Source: Streptomyces violaceoruber | GTDB lineage: Bacteria; Actinomycetota; Actinomycetes; Streptomycetales; Streptomycetaceae | Assembly (NCBI GenBank): GCA_000720805.1 | Contig: JODI01000007.1 | Coordinates: 1-64,000, forward strand | Length of the DNA stretch: 64,000 nt | Direction of reading: 5' to 3' | Part shown: piece by piece, positions 9,117 to 16,427 of the stretch | How positions within the stretch are numbered: position 1 is the first letter of the stretch | How the letters are laid out: each line of letters opens with the position of its first letter | Position numbers and translations under genes: made by a program | The notes under the pieces: generated by a model | What the model was told of the DNA's origin: nothing | Database searches by the model: none | What the model saw: the letters and a program-made list of their open reading frames with translations, nothing else

Positions 9117-9213
9117 TCTTCGTGGGCCGTTCGAGTGGTGCGCCGCCGGTCGCGGCCGTAGCGTCGGTGGCGGCGGACCAGCAGGACGCCCGGGCGAGCG
9201 GCGGGGAGCGGAC

Positions 9214-9681
9214 ATGCGCACACACGGGATGACCAAGGCGGCCACGCTCTGTGCCGCCCTGGTGTTCGCGGCGTTGGCGGGCACAGCGTCAGCCGCCCCC
9301 GAGAAGGTGTCGTCACCGCCCCGGGCGGTGGCACAGCGGGGATCGGAGCGCGTGCTGGTCGACTGTTCCTGGAAGGCCCGGGTGCGCCCGACGGACTTCG
9401 TGCTCGCCTGCGGCGACGGCAACAGCAGGCTCACCTCGCTGCGCTGGTCGCACTGGGGCGCCCACTCGGCGGTCGCCGAGGGCCGCAGCCTCGTCAACGA
9501 CTGCGATCCGTACTGCGCGGCGGGCACCTTCCACTCGTATCCGGTCGTGGTCCGCCTGGAGCGTCCCGAACGGTGGAGCAGGCACCCGGCCCTGCGGCAC
9601 TACGCCCGGATGACGCTCACCTATCCCGAGGGCGGACCGGAGCACCTGGCGCGCGTGGTGACGTACCCGCTGTGGAGCTGA
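9214..9681 (+). CDS. Secreted hypothetical protein
   Basis: 155 residues with a clear Sec signal peptide (hydrophobic core to about residue 27, cleavage near GTASA-AP). The mature part contains four cysteines (CSW, LACGD, NDCDPYCAAG) that could form two disulfides, and several aromatic-rich stretches. I do not recognise a characterised family; similar small secreted proteins are common in Streptomyces. The ATG follows GGGGAGCGG. It is transcribed on its own after the operon terminator. Confidence 0.75.
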   Translation: MRTHGMTKAATLCAALVFAALAGTASAAPEKVSSPPRAVAQRGSERVLVDCSWKARVRPTDFVLACGDGNSRLTSLRWSHWGAHSAVAEGRSLVNDCDPYCAAGTFHSYPVVVRLERPERWSRHPALRHYARMTLTYPEGGPEHLARVVTYPLWS

Positions 9682-9702
9682 GCGGACCGACGGCGTACGA
9701 CG

Positions 9703-10362
9703 TCAGAGGTCTTCCGTGCGGTGCACGACCAGGCTCGCCACCTCGAACGACAACGCGTCGGCGTCCGGTTCGGGCGGCGGGTGGTAGCGGCCGGCGCACA
9801 CGGACAGGTTGACGATCAGGTACGCGTGCCAGTCGCGGCCCACTCCGCGCCCGTCGCGGAAGACCGGGGCGCCGTTCAGGGACCATGTCACGCAGGTCCT
9901 GCCGAACTCCACGGCCAGATCGATCCAGCCGCCGGGCCGCACGGCCGGGTCGCGGTGGTAACGGTGGCCGCCCCGGACGTGGTTGGACAGCTCCAGGAGG
10001 TCCGGATGGTCGGGGTGGTACTCGAACACGTCGATCTCCTGGTCGCCGTCGCGCCAGGTCCACACGGCCGGCCAGGCACCGGTTCCGGTGGGGAGCCGTA
10101 CCCGGGTCTCCAGCCGGTCCCCCGTGCGGAGCGTGAAGCCCTCCTCGCTCTCCTCGGTGGTCAGCAGTCCGGTGTCCCAGAGACCGTCGGGGCGGCGGGT
10201 GGCCCTGAAGACACCGCCGCGGGAGTAGGCGCGGTCGGCGACCAGGTGGTCGAGCTTGTCGTCGTCGGGGTTCACGGGGCCGCCGTCGGGATAGGCCCAG
10301 GAACGGCCCGCGACCCATTGGCGGGCCGAGTCGAAATCGGCGGTGAAGACGGCTGGGGTCAC
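9703..10362 (-). CDS. GH16-family glycosidase-like protein without signal peptide
   Basis: A 219-residue concanavalin-type beta-jellyroll protein with the GH16 catalytic signature EIDVFE (Glu109, Asp111, Glu114), preceded by AWPAVWTW, the usual substrate-cleft strand. Members normally cut beta-1,3/1,4-glucans, agar, carrageenan or galactans and are secreted; here no signal peptide is visible. The GTG start at 10362 is backed by an AAGGAGA site 7-8 nt upstream; a longer frame reaching 10473 adds only arginine-rich shadow sequence. Specificity cannot be told from sequence. It is transcribed toward the secreted protein gene and convergent with it. Confidence 0.8.
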   Translation of the reverse strand: MTPAVFTADFDSARQWVAGRSWAYPDGGPVNPDDDKLDHLVADRAYSRGGVFRATRRPDGLWDTGLLTTEESEEGFTLRTGDRLETRVRLPTGTGAWPAVWTWRDGDQEIDVFEYHPDHPDLLELSNHVRGGHRYHRDPAVRPGGWIDLAVEFGRTCVTWSLNGAPVFRDGRGVGRDWHAYLIVNLSVCAGRYHPPPEPDADALSFEVASLVVHRTEDL

Positions 10363-10498
10363 CGTCGGTCTCCTTGTCCCTCGACTGCGGTGGCGCCGGT
10401 TGTCCTCCCCCTGAGGGCCGCGCCCATGCGGTTCGGGCCCGGCACCACCCGACGGGGTGAGCGGTGCGTACACCCGTGCGCCGCCGGCCGACGGGCTG

Positions 10499-11362
10499 TC
10501 AGGCCTCCTCGTCCGGCCGGTGCGGCATGAGGTCGGCGATCAGGCGATCGCCCGGTACGTCCGGGTCGTCCTTGTGGGCCTGCCAGCGGTCGAAGGTGTG
10601 CGCCGCGGCGTCCGCGAAGGTGCCGGGCAGGCCGCTGTCGCGCCACGCCTGGGCGATCTCCCGCATCTCCGGCTCCCACCGCCAGGCCTTGGCACCCGCG
10701 CCGCCCAGCTGATCGAGGCGGCCCAGCGGGGTGTCCGGCAGCAGGTGTGCGGCCAGGTCGCGGAGTTCGTCGAGGACGCCGTGGCCGGCGGCGAGGGCAC
10801 CGGCCTCGGCGGCGAGCGCGTACGAGATCTTGTTGTAGGCGGCGAACGCCAGCTTGAGCGCCGACGCCCGGCCGATCGGCCCGGGCAGGACGACCGGGGT
10901 CAGCAGGGTGCCGTCGAACAGGGCTCGGACGGTCTCCACCGCGGTGTCGTCGCCCGAGAGGTACAGCCGGGTGGTGTCGGGCGTACGGGGAGGGGGCCCG
11001 GTGACACCGCCGTCGACGACCGTCGCCCCGTGGACCCGCATCACCTCGCCGATCCGTGCCATGTGCCGGGGGCTGATCGCGTTGGCGTCGACGTAGAGGC
11101 CGTCGTAGCCGGTGTCTGCGACCTGCCGGGCGACGTCGAGGGCGGCGGCCGGCGGGCACACGCTGAGGATCACCTCGCACCCGGCGGTCAGCTCCGCCAT
11201 GCTGTGGACCGCCGCGAGTCCCACGGCGGCGGCCCGCTCCCGGGTGGCGGCCGACCGTCCCTCCGCCAGCCACCGCACGGCGGCTCCGGCCGCCACGGCC
11301 TGCGCGGCCACCTCCGCCCCCATGGAGCCGGGGTGCACGATCCCCACGTTCGTTCGAACCAT
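10499..11362 (-). CDS. NAD(P)-dependent dehydrogenase, 6-phosphogluconate/beta-hydroxyacid type
   Basis: 287 residues. The N-terminal Rossmann fold starts NVGIVHPGSMGAEVA, a GxxxxG variant of the beta-hydroxyacid dehydrogenase fingerprint, and continues with a CPPAAA loop and DANAISP, the place of the substrate-binding segment. The helical C-terminal half resembles DUF1932, found in putative phosphogluconate-dehydrogenase-like enzymes. The key lysine region reads ALKLAFAAYNK. Start ATG at 11362 follows AAGG. Substrate is unknown. It stands alone between the GH16 gene and an MFS exporter on the same strand. Confidence 0.82.
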   Translation of the reverse strand: MVRTNVGIVHPGSMGAEVAAQAVAAGAAVRWLAEGRSAATRERAAAVGLAAVHSMAELTAGCEVILSVCPPAAALDVARQVADTGYDGLYVDANAISPRHMARIGEVMRVHGATVVDGGVTGPPPRTPDTTRLYLSGDDTAVETVRALFDGTLLTPVVLPGPIGRASALKLAFAAYNKISYALAAEAGALAAGHGVLDELRDLAAHLLPDTPLGRLDQLGGAGAKAWRWEPEMREIAQAWRDSGLPGTFADAAAHTFDRWQAHKDDPDVPGDRLIADLMPHRPDEEA

Positions 11363-11436
11363 GCCGGGACCTTATCGCCGTGTTCGAGCCCTCTCGGAGC
11401 GGGGATCAGCCTGCCCGGCGAGCGCCGGCCCCGCCT

Positions 11437-12957
11437 TCACCCCTGACTCGCGTGCCCATGGCTGTGGGACACCTCGGGCGGGCACGGATCGCGGCGCGCC
11501 CTGCGGTCCCGCAGCCAGTCGCGCACCGCCAGCGCGAGCGCGCACAGCACCGGCGCGATGCCGGAGCCCACGGCGATCGCGACCGCCGACCGGTAGTCGT
11601 GGGCGTCGGCGCTGAGCACCAGGTAGAACAGGCCCGGCAGGGCGGCCGTACCGACCGCGCCGCCGAGCCGCTGTCCGGTCTGCAATGCTCCTCCCGCCGC
11701 GCCCGCCATCCGTACCGGGACCTCGCGCAGGGTCATGGTGACGTTGGGTGAGATGACGCATCCGCTGCCCAGGCCGCCCACCAACAGGGCGGGGGCCGCC
11801 AGCCACGTCGCGAGGTCGGCGGGAGCGAGGCGCAGGCACAGGACGGCACCGCCCAGTCCGAGAGCCACGGCGGTGAGCCCGCACACGGTCAGCAGCCGGC
11901 CCAGCCGCTCCACCAGCCGGCCGGCCACCACCGCGGCGAGCGCCGAGCCGAGAGCGAACGGTGTCACCGCCAGCCCGGAGGCCAGCGGCGAATACCCTTG
12001 CCCGTTCTGGAAGTAGAGGGCGAACACCAGCCACACCCCGCTGAAGCCGACGAAGTACAGGGTGGCGATGGCGGCCCCGGCCGCGTAGCCGCGGGCGGCG
12101 GTCACCAACCCGGGGTCGAGCAGGGGCTGTCCGCCGCGCGCGGCGACCCGCCGCTCCCAGCGGACGAAGGCCGCCAGGAGGGCAGCACCGACGAGGAAGA
12201 GCCACCACAGCTGTCGCGCTCCTCCCGACTCGGCGAGCACGAGCGGCAGCATCAGGGCAAGGACTCCGCCGCCGAGGAGGGCGACGCCCGGCAGGTCGAG
12301 GCGTTCGCCGCGGCCGGGGGCGAGTTTCGGCAGCAGCCGCAGTCCCAGGACCAGCGCGAGCACGCCGACGGGGACATTGACGTAGAAGATCCAGCGCCAG
12401 CCCTGGGGCCCGTCCGCCAGGTTGAGGATCAGTCCGCCCACCACCGGCCCGACGGCGCTGGAGATGCCGACGGTGGCGCCGAACAGGCCGAAGGCACGGC
12501 CTCGTTCGGCGCCGCGGAACATCTGCTGGATCAGGGCGGAGTTCTGCGGGGCGAGGCAGCCCGCGGCGACGCCCTGGGCGAGCCGGGCCACGATCAGCAG
12601 CTCGATCGAGGGAGCCGCGCCCGCCGCCGCGCTGCACAGGACGAACGCCGACAGCGCCAGCAGGAAGATACGGCGCCGGCCGATCGCGTCGCCCACGCGT
12701 CCCGCGGTGACCAGGACGAGGGCGAACGCGAGGGCGTATCCCGAGACCACCCACTGGATCGCGGGCGCGGAGGCGTGCAGGTCCCGCTGCATCGACGGCA
12801 GGGCCACGGCGACGATCGTCACGTCGAGCAGGCTCATGAAGCCGGCCACCAGGGTCACCCACAGGGCCTTCCACCGCCTGGGATCGGACCCCTCGGCTCC
12901 CGCGGCCGGCTCCGTCGGGGTGCCGTCCCGGCCGTGCGCCTTCCTCTCGGTGCCCAC
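11437..12957 (-). CDS. MFS transporter, DHA2 drug-efflux type
   Basis: A 506-residue membrane protein with about 14 hydrophobic segments, the size and topology of the DHA2 (EmrB/QacA) family. Signature segments include LDVTIVAVALPSM in the first helix, GRVGDAIGRRR (motif A) after helix 2, and a G-rich motif-C-like helix. It should use proton motive force to export small toxic molecules or metabolites. The GTG at 12957 follows AGAGGAG with 7-8 nt spacing; further upstream in-frame codons lack a site. No regulator gene is adjacent. Divergent from the lamin-tail-domain gene. Confidence 0.88.
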   Translation of the reverse strand: MGTERKAHGRDGTPTEPAAGAEGSDPRRWKALWVTLVAGFMSLLDVTIVAVALPSMQRDLHASAPAIQWVVSGYALAFALVLVTAGRVGDAIGRRRIFLLALSAFVLCSAAAGAAPSIELLIVARLAQGVAAGCLAPQNSALIQQMFRGAERGRAFGLFGATVGISSAVGPVVGGLILNLADGPQGWRWIFYVNVPVGVLALVLGLRLLPKLAPGRGERLDLPGVALLGGGVLALMLPLVLAESGGARQLWWLFLVGAALLAAFVRWERRVAARGGQPLLDPGLVTAARGYAAGAAIATLYFVGFSGVWLVFALYFQNGQGYSPLASGLAVTPFALGSALAAVVAGRLVERLGRLLTVCGLTAVALGLGGAVLCLRLAPADLATWLAAPALLVGGLGSGCVISPNVTMTLREVPVRMAGAAGGALQTGQRLGGAVGTAALPGLFYLVLSADAHDYRSAVAIAVGSGIAPVLCALALAVRDWLRDRRARRDPCPPEVSHSHGHASQG

Positions 12958-13115
12958 GCGGGCTCCTCTCCGCTCTCGGCTTCCTCCTCCCCCCACGGGT
13001 GTCCCATCCGGCACGGAACAGGCGCCTTCACATTTTCCACACCCTTACGTCATGCACCCTTCACAAGCGAGGTAAGCTCCTTGAGCTCTGCTCGCACCAC
13101 TGGGGGGGATTTCCC

Positions 13116-13619
13116 ATGCGTATGCGCCATGTCCTGGCCTGCTCCGCCACCGCCTTCGCCACCGGGCTGATAGCCGCCGTGGCGGCCGCGCCGGCCCAGG
13201 CCGCCGAATACTCCTCGGCCCTGAAGCTCAAGGGCGTCCAGTACGACGCGCCCGGCTCGGACTCCAACAACTGCAGGACCGGCAACACCAAGAACGAGTA
13301 CCTGACGATCAAGAACTACTCGTCCTCGGCGAACGTGAACCTCAAGGGATACGTCGTCAAGGACGCCACCGGCAACAAGTTCACCTTCACCGCCAACCAC
13401 ACCCTGCAGCCCGGTGACTATGTGAAGCTGCGCGGCGGCAAGGGCACCGACTCCGACGCGAACAACGTCGTCTACCGCCAGAACTGCAACTTCATGTGGA
13501 ACAACGACAAGGACACGATCTACTTCTACAAGCCCTCCGGCAGCCGTGCTGACGTGCACTCGTACACCAAGAGCGGCTCCGACCGCGACGGCAACGGCTA
13601 CGTCGGCTTCCACGGCTGA
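13116..13619 (+). CDS. Secreted lamin-tail-domain (LTD) protein
   Basis: 167 residues. A Sec signal (MRMRHVLACSATAFATGL... ending AQA-AE) precedes one lamin-tail domain: LKGVQYDAPGSDSNN opens it, NEYLTIKNYSSS and NLKGYVVKDATGNKF are the family's beta strands, and LQPGDYVKLRGGKG is the usual turn. LTDs are immunoglobulin-like folds often attached to nucleases or surface proteins; here the domain stands alone. Two cysteines (NNCRTG and RQNCNF) may be bridged. The start follows a G-run (GGGGGGG) with suitable spacing. Probable extracellular structural or binding protein; ligand unknown. Confidence 0.85.
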   Translation: MRMRHVLACSATAFATGLIAAVAAAPAQAAEYSSALKLKGVQYDAPGSDSNNCRTGNTKNEYLTIKNYSSSANVNLKGYVVKDATGNKFTFTANHTLQPGDYVKLRGGKGTDSDANNVVYRQNCNFMWNNDKDTIYFYKPSGSRADVHSYTKSGSDRDGNGYVGFHG

Positions 13620-13654
13620 CGGGGCGTCACCGGGTTCTCGAATCCGCCGGCCTC

Positions 13655-14032
13655 TCAGATGGCGACGGCGAAGCCACGGTGGTCGTTGCAGCGCGCGGCG
13701 GTGGCGGGGGCACCGGCGGGGCTCCCCTGATGGGCCTTGAGGGCGACGCTCACCAGCGTCAGCAGCAGGTCGATGTCCGACTCGCCCTCCAGGCGGACGG
13801 TCACCCAGGCGGAGCCGGGCACCAGATGGAGAGCGCTCGAGTTCTTCAGGTCGCCTCTCAGCCGCCAGATCGCCGCCGCCGACAGGTGCACGTCGGCCTT
13901 CCGGCCCGAGTGGAAGTGCGCGATCTCGGCGCCGTCGGTGCGCAGGGCACGGCCCGTGCCGCAACTGGGCCGGGCCTCCACGAGGTCCGGCCAGTCGGCC
14001 AGGCGGGTCATGGCCCGCGAGCCTGTCGTCAT
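13655..14032 (-). CDS. DUF5519-like (luciferase-type domain) small protein
   Basis: 125 residues, cytoplasmic. The order RLADWPDLVEARPSCGTG, EIAHFHSGRKADVHLS and SAWVTVRLEGESDIDLLL matches what I recall of DUF5519 proteins annotated as luciferase-domain proteins; no enzymatic activity is established for them. The conserved HFHSG and D-x-H motifs are intact. The ATG at 14032 has a weak GGAG close by; a shorter form from 14011 is possible. Convergent with the LTD gene. Confidence 0.72.
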   Translation of the reverse strand: MTTGSRAMTRLADWPDLVEARPSCGTGRALRTDGAEIAHFHSGRKADVHLSAAAIWRLRGDLKNSSALHLVPGSAWVTVRLEGESDIDLLLTLVSVALKAHQGSPAGAPATAARCNDHRGFAVAI

Positions 14033-14179
14033 GGCTCCATCATGAAGAGCTCACCGGGCGGCCATCAAGGTTTGAGGGCAACGTAACCGGCCCGTAGCCG
14101 TAGCCTCACCGGCCCCGCGAAGCGCCTTTCGCGCCATGGCGGTCGGCGACCCCGCCGCCTGCCGCGGCAGGACCGAGCC

Positions 14180-14221
14180 GGCCGGGTGGCCCCGCGTCTG
14201 ACCGCGGGGCCACCCGGCCGT
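14180..14221 (-). terminator. Terminator downstream of the 68-residue protein gene
   Basis: An 18-bp perfect stem (CGGCCGGGTGGCCCCGCG) closes a 6-nt loop (TCTGAC), 33 bp past the stop of the gene at 14254-14460. It separates that gene from the DUF5519-like gene on the same strand. Confidence 0.75.
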
Positions 14222-14253
14222 TCCGGCTCGGGCTGTCCGTCCTCTCCGCCCGG

Positions 14254-14460
14254 TCAGTTCGCCCGTCCACCGTTACTGGCCTCCAGGCACTCCTGGAACC
14301 TGGCCATGCAGGGCAGACAGTGGCGGTCGGTTTCCGTCCCGGCGGACCGTGGGGCACCGGACAGATCGGCACCGCACAGGCTGTTGCCCCGGTGCCGCTC
14401 GACCACGTGCCACACCGGCGCTCCCGTCTTCGTCTCCGGGCCTACGCACATTTCGTACAT
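14254..14460 (-). CDS. Small cysteine-containing hypothetical protein
   Basis: 68 residues beginning MYEMCVGPETKTGAPVWHVV. Five cysteines are present, including CLPCMARFQEC, which with C5 and C29 could form a zinc-ribbon-like site. The start at 14460 is set by a textbook AAGGAGAT site 7 nt upstream; an in-frame start at 14499 lies beyond it. Small, positively charged and cytoplasmic. No family recognised; a metal-binding or nucleic-acid-binding role is only a guess from the cysteines. Confidence 0.68.
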   Translation of the reverse strand: MYEMCVGPETKTGAPVWHVVERHRGNSLCGADLSGAPRSAGTETDRHCLPCMARFQECLEASNGGRAN

Positions 14461-14668
14461 GGGACATCTCCTTCGACGGCTGCCTTCAGGAGACCGCATC
14501 CTCGGCCGGGTATCTCAGCGGGAACGCCATCCGTGTGAAGCCGACGCCCCAGCGGAGCAGCCCGAGGTGCGGGGCGGGCCGTACCGTGCGTCGGTTCCGG
14601 TGGTGGTCGCGGAAGGGGTGGCTCGCTGCCGTCGGCGTGCAGGACGCGTCCGGCACCCCCGCCAGGGC

Positions 14669-16177
14669 TCAGAAGCGTGGTGCCGGGGCCTCGCTCTCCA
14701 CCAGGTCGGCCGCCTCCCGCTGGGTGGCGACCGAAGGCGGGGAGCCCGCCAGGGGCTTGCGGGCCGTCTCCTTCATGCAGACGACGGCGACGGTGCCGAC
14801 CAGGGCCGCGGCCATGCCGTAGAACGCCGGCATCAGGTCGCTTCCGGTGGCCGAGATCAGCGCGGTGACCACCAGCGGGGTCGTGCCGCCGAAGACGGAG
14901 GTGGAGAGGTTGTAACCGACGGACAGGGCGCCGTAGCGCACCTGGGTCGGGAAGAGGGCGGGGAGCGCCGCCGACATGGTGCCCAGCATGCACACCAGCG
15001 ACAGGCCGAGCATCAGCATGCCGCACGAGACGGCCACCAGGCTGCCCTGCCCGACCAGCACGAACGCGGGGACGGACAGCACGAGGAAGCCGAGCATCCC
15101 GGCCATCAGCAGGGGCTTGCGGCCCAGCCGGTCGGAGAGCCGGCCCACCTGGTTCACGACCAGCATCAGCACCACCATCGTGGCGATCAGCAGCAGCAGT
15201 CCGTGCGCCTCGGAATAGCCCATCTCGTCGGAGAGATACGTCGGCATGTACGACAGCAGCATGTAGTCGTTGATGTTGTAGCCGCCGACCAGGCAGACGC
15301 ACAGGATCAGCGCCGGCCACTGCTCCCGGAAGACCGCCGTGAGGTCGCCCTTGCGGGCGGTCTCCACGCTGGACGCGGCCTCGGAGGCCCGGTGGACGGA
15401 GTCGTCCTCCAGCTTCCGGAAAGCCGGGGTCTCGTCCAGCCGCAGCCGCAGGTAGAGGCCGACCAGTCCGATGGGCCCGGCCACCAGGAACGGCACCCGC
15501 CAGCCCCAGGACTCCATCTGGCTGTCACCGAGCACCGTCGTCAGGGCGGTCACCAGGCCCGCCGCGCCGACGTATCCGGCGAGCGTGCCCAGTTCGAGGA
15601 AGCTGCCGAAGAAGCCGCGGCGCCGGTCCGGCGCGTACTCGGCGATGAAGGTGGAGGCGCCCCCGTACTCACCGCCGGTCGAGAAGCCCTGGATCAGCCG
15701 GAAGAGGATCAGCAGGGCCGGTGCCCAGAAGCCGATCGCGGCGTAGGACGGGATCAGGCCGATGGCGAAGGTGCCGACGGCCATCAGGATCATGGTCAGG
15801 GCCAGAACCTTCTTGCGGCCGACCCGGTCCCCCATCGGCCCGAAGACCATGCCGCCGAGCGGACGGACCAGGAAGGAGACCGCGAAGGTCGCGAAGGAGG
15901 ACAGCAGTTGGACGGTGTCGTTCCCGGACGGGAAGAACACATGGCCGAGGGTGACGGCGAGGTAGCTGTAGATGCCGAAGTCGAACCACTCCATGGCATT
16001 GCCCAGGGAAGCCGCCTTCACCGCGCGTTTCACGGCCGCCTCGTCCGTGACGGTGATGTCCGTCCGCCGCAGGGGCGGGTTCCTGCGACGTCGTACCGCC
16101 CTGAACAGGTTGCGGTGGCGTTTGACCGCCGCCGGGTCCGCGGGGTTCTCCAGGGGGTCGGGCTCACCGGCCGCCAT
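14669..16177 (-). CDS. MFS metabolite/H+ symporter, ProP-like
   Basis: 502 residues, about 12 membrane spans. The segment LGNAMEWFDFGIYSYLA in the first helix and DRVGRKK after helix 2 are hallmarks of the metabolite:H+ symporter family (ProP, KgtP, ShiA). A polar N-terminal extension of about 55 residues is also typical of actinobacterial members. The ATG at 16177 follows AAAGGAG with ideal spacing; the frame upstream to 16513 is shadow. Substrate could be proline/betaine or a dicarboxylate. Divergent from the first phosphatase gene across 250 bp. Confidence 0.9.
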   Translation of the reverse strand: MAAGEPDPLENPADPAAVKRHRNLFRAVRRRRNPPLRRTDITVTDEAAVKRAVKAASLGNAMEWFDFGIYSYLAVTLGHVFFPSGNDTVQLLSSFATFAVSFLVRPLGGMVFGPMGDRVGRKKVLALTMILMAVGTFAIGLIPSYAAIGFWAPALLILFRLIQGFSTGGEYGGASTFIAEYAPDRRRGFFGSFLELGTLAGYVGAAGLVTALTTVLGDSQMESWGWRVPFLVAGPIGLVGLYLRLRLDETPAFRKLEDDSVHRASEAASSVETARKGDLTAVFREQWPALILCVCLVGGYNINDYMLLSYMPTYLSDEMGYSEAHGLLLLIATMVVLMLVVNQVGRLSDRLGRKPLLMAGMLGFLVLSVPAFVLVGQGSLVAVSCGMLMLGLSLVCMLGTMSAALPALFPTQVRYGALSVGYNLSTSVFGGTTPLVVTALISATGSDLMPAFYGMAAALVGTVAVVCMKETARKPLAGSPPSVATQREAADLVESEAPAPRF

Positions 16178-16427
16178 CGGGTGCTCCTTTCCGCCGTGCA
16201 CGGGTGACGCGAGATCGGCTGCTCGCTCAGGCCCGGCGCAAACGGGACGCCTGGGGAGAGCGAGATCTGTCACGGTGTGTGGTCGCGGACATACGGGAGC
16301 GCGTGGGCCGGTGGTGGCACCGGGGCGTCGGACGCCGATCTCTGTCCGAGCGGATGTGCTTTCCGGCCCGGGGGGCGCATTCTGGCTGTGTCGTCGCCCG
16401 TGTGACGGCGTACGACGAGGTGGGCCG

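Noticed and set aside
6586..9225. 879-codon antisense frame across the GH30 gene
   Set aside because: Low-complexity composition and no recognisable domain; overlaps a well-supported secreted enzyme.
14186..16207. 673-codon plus-strand frame opposite the ProP-like transporter
   Set aside because: Gln/Arg/His-rich shadow; the minus-strand transporter shows membrane helices and family motifs.
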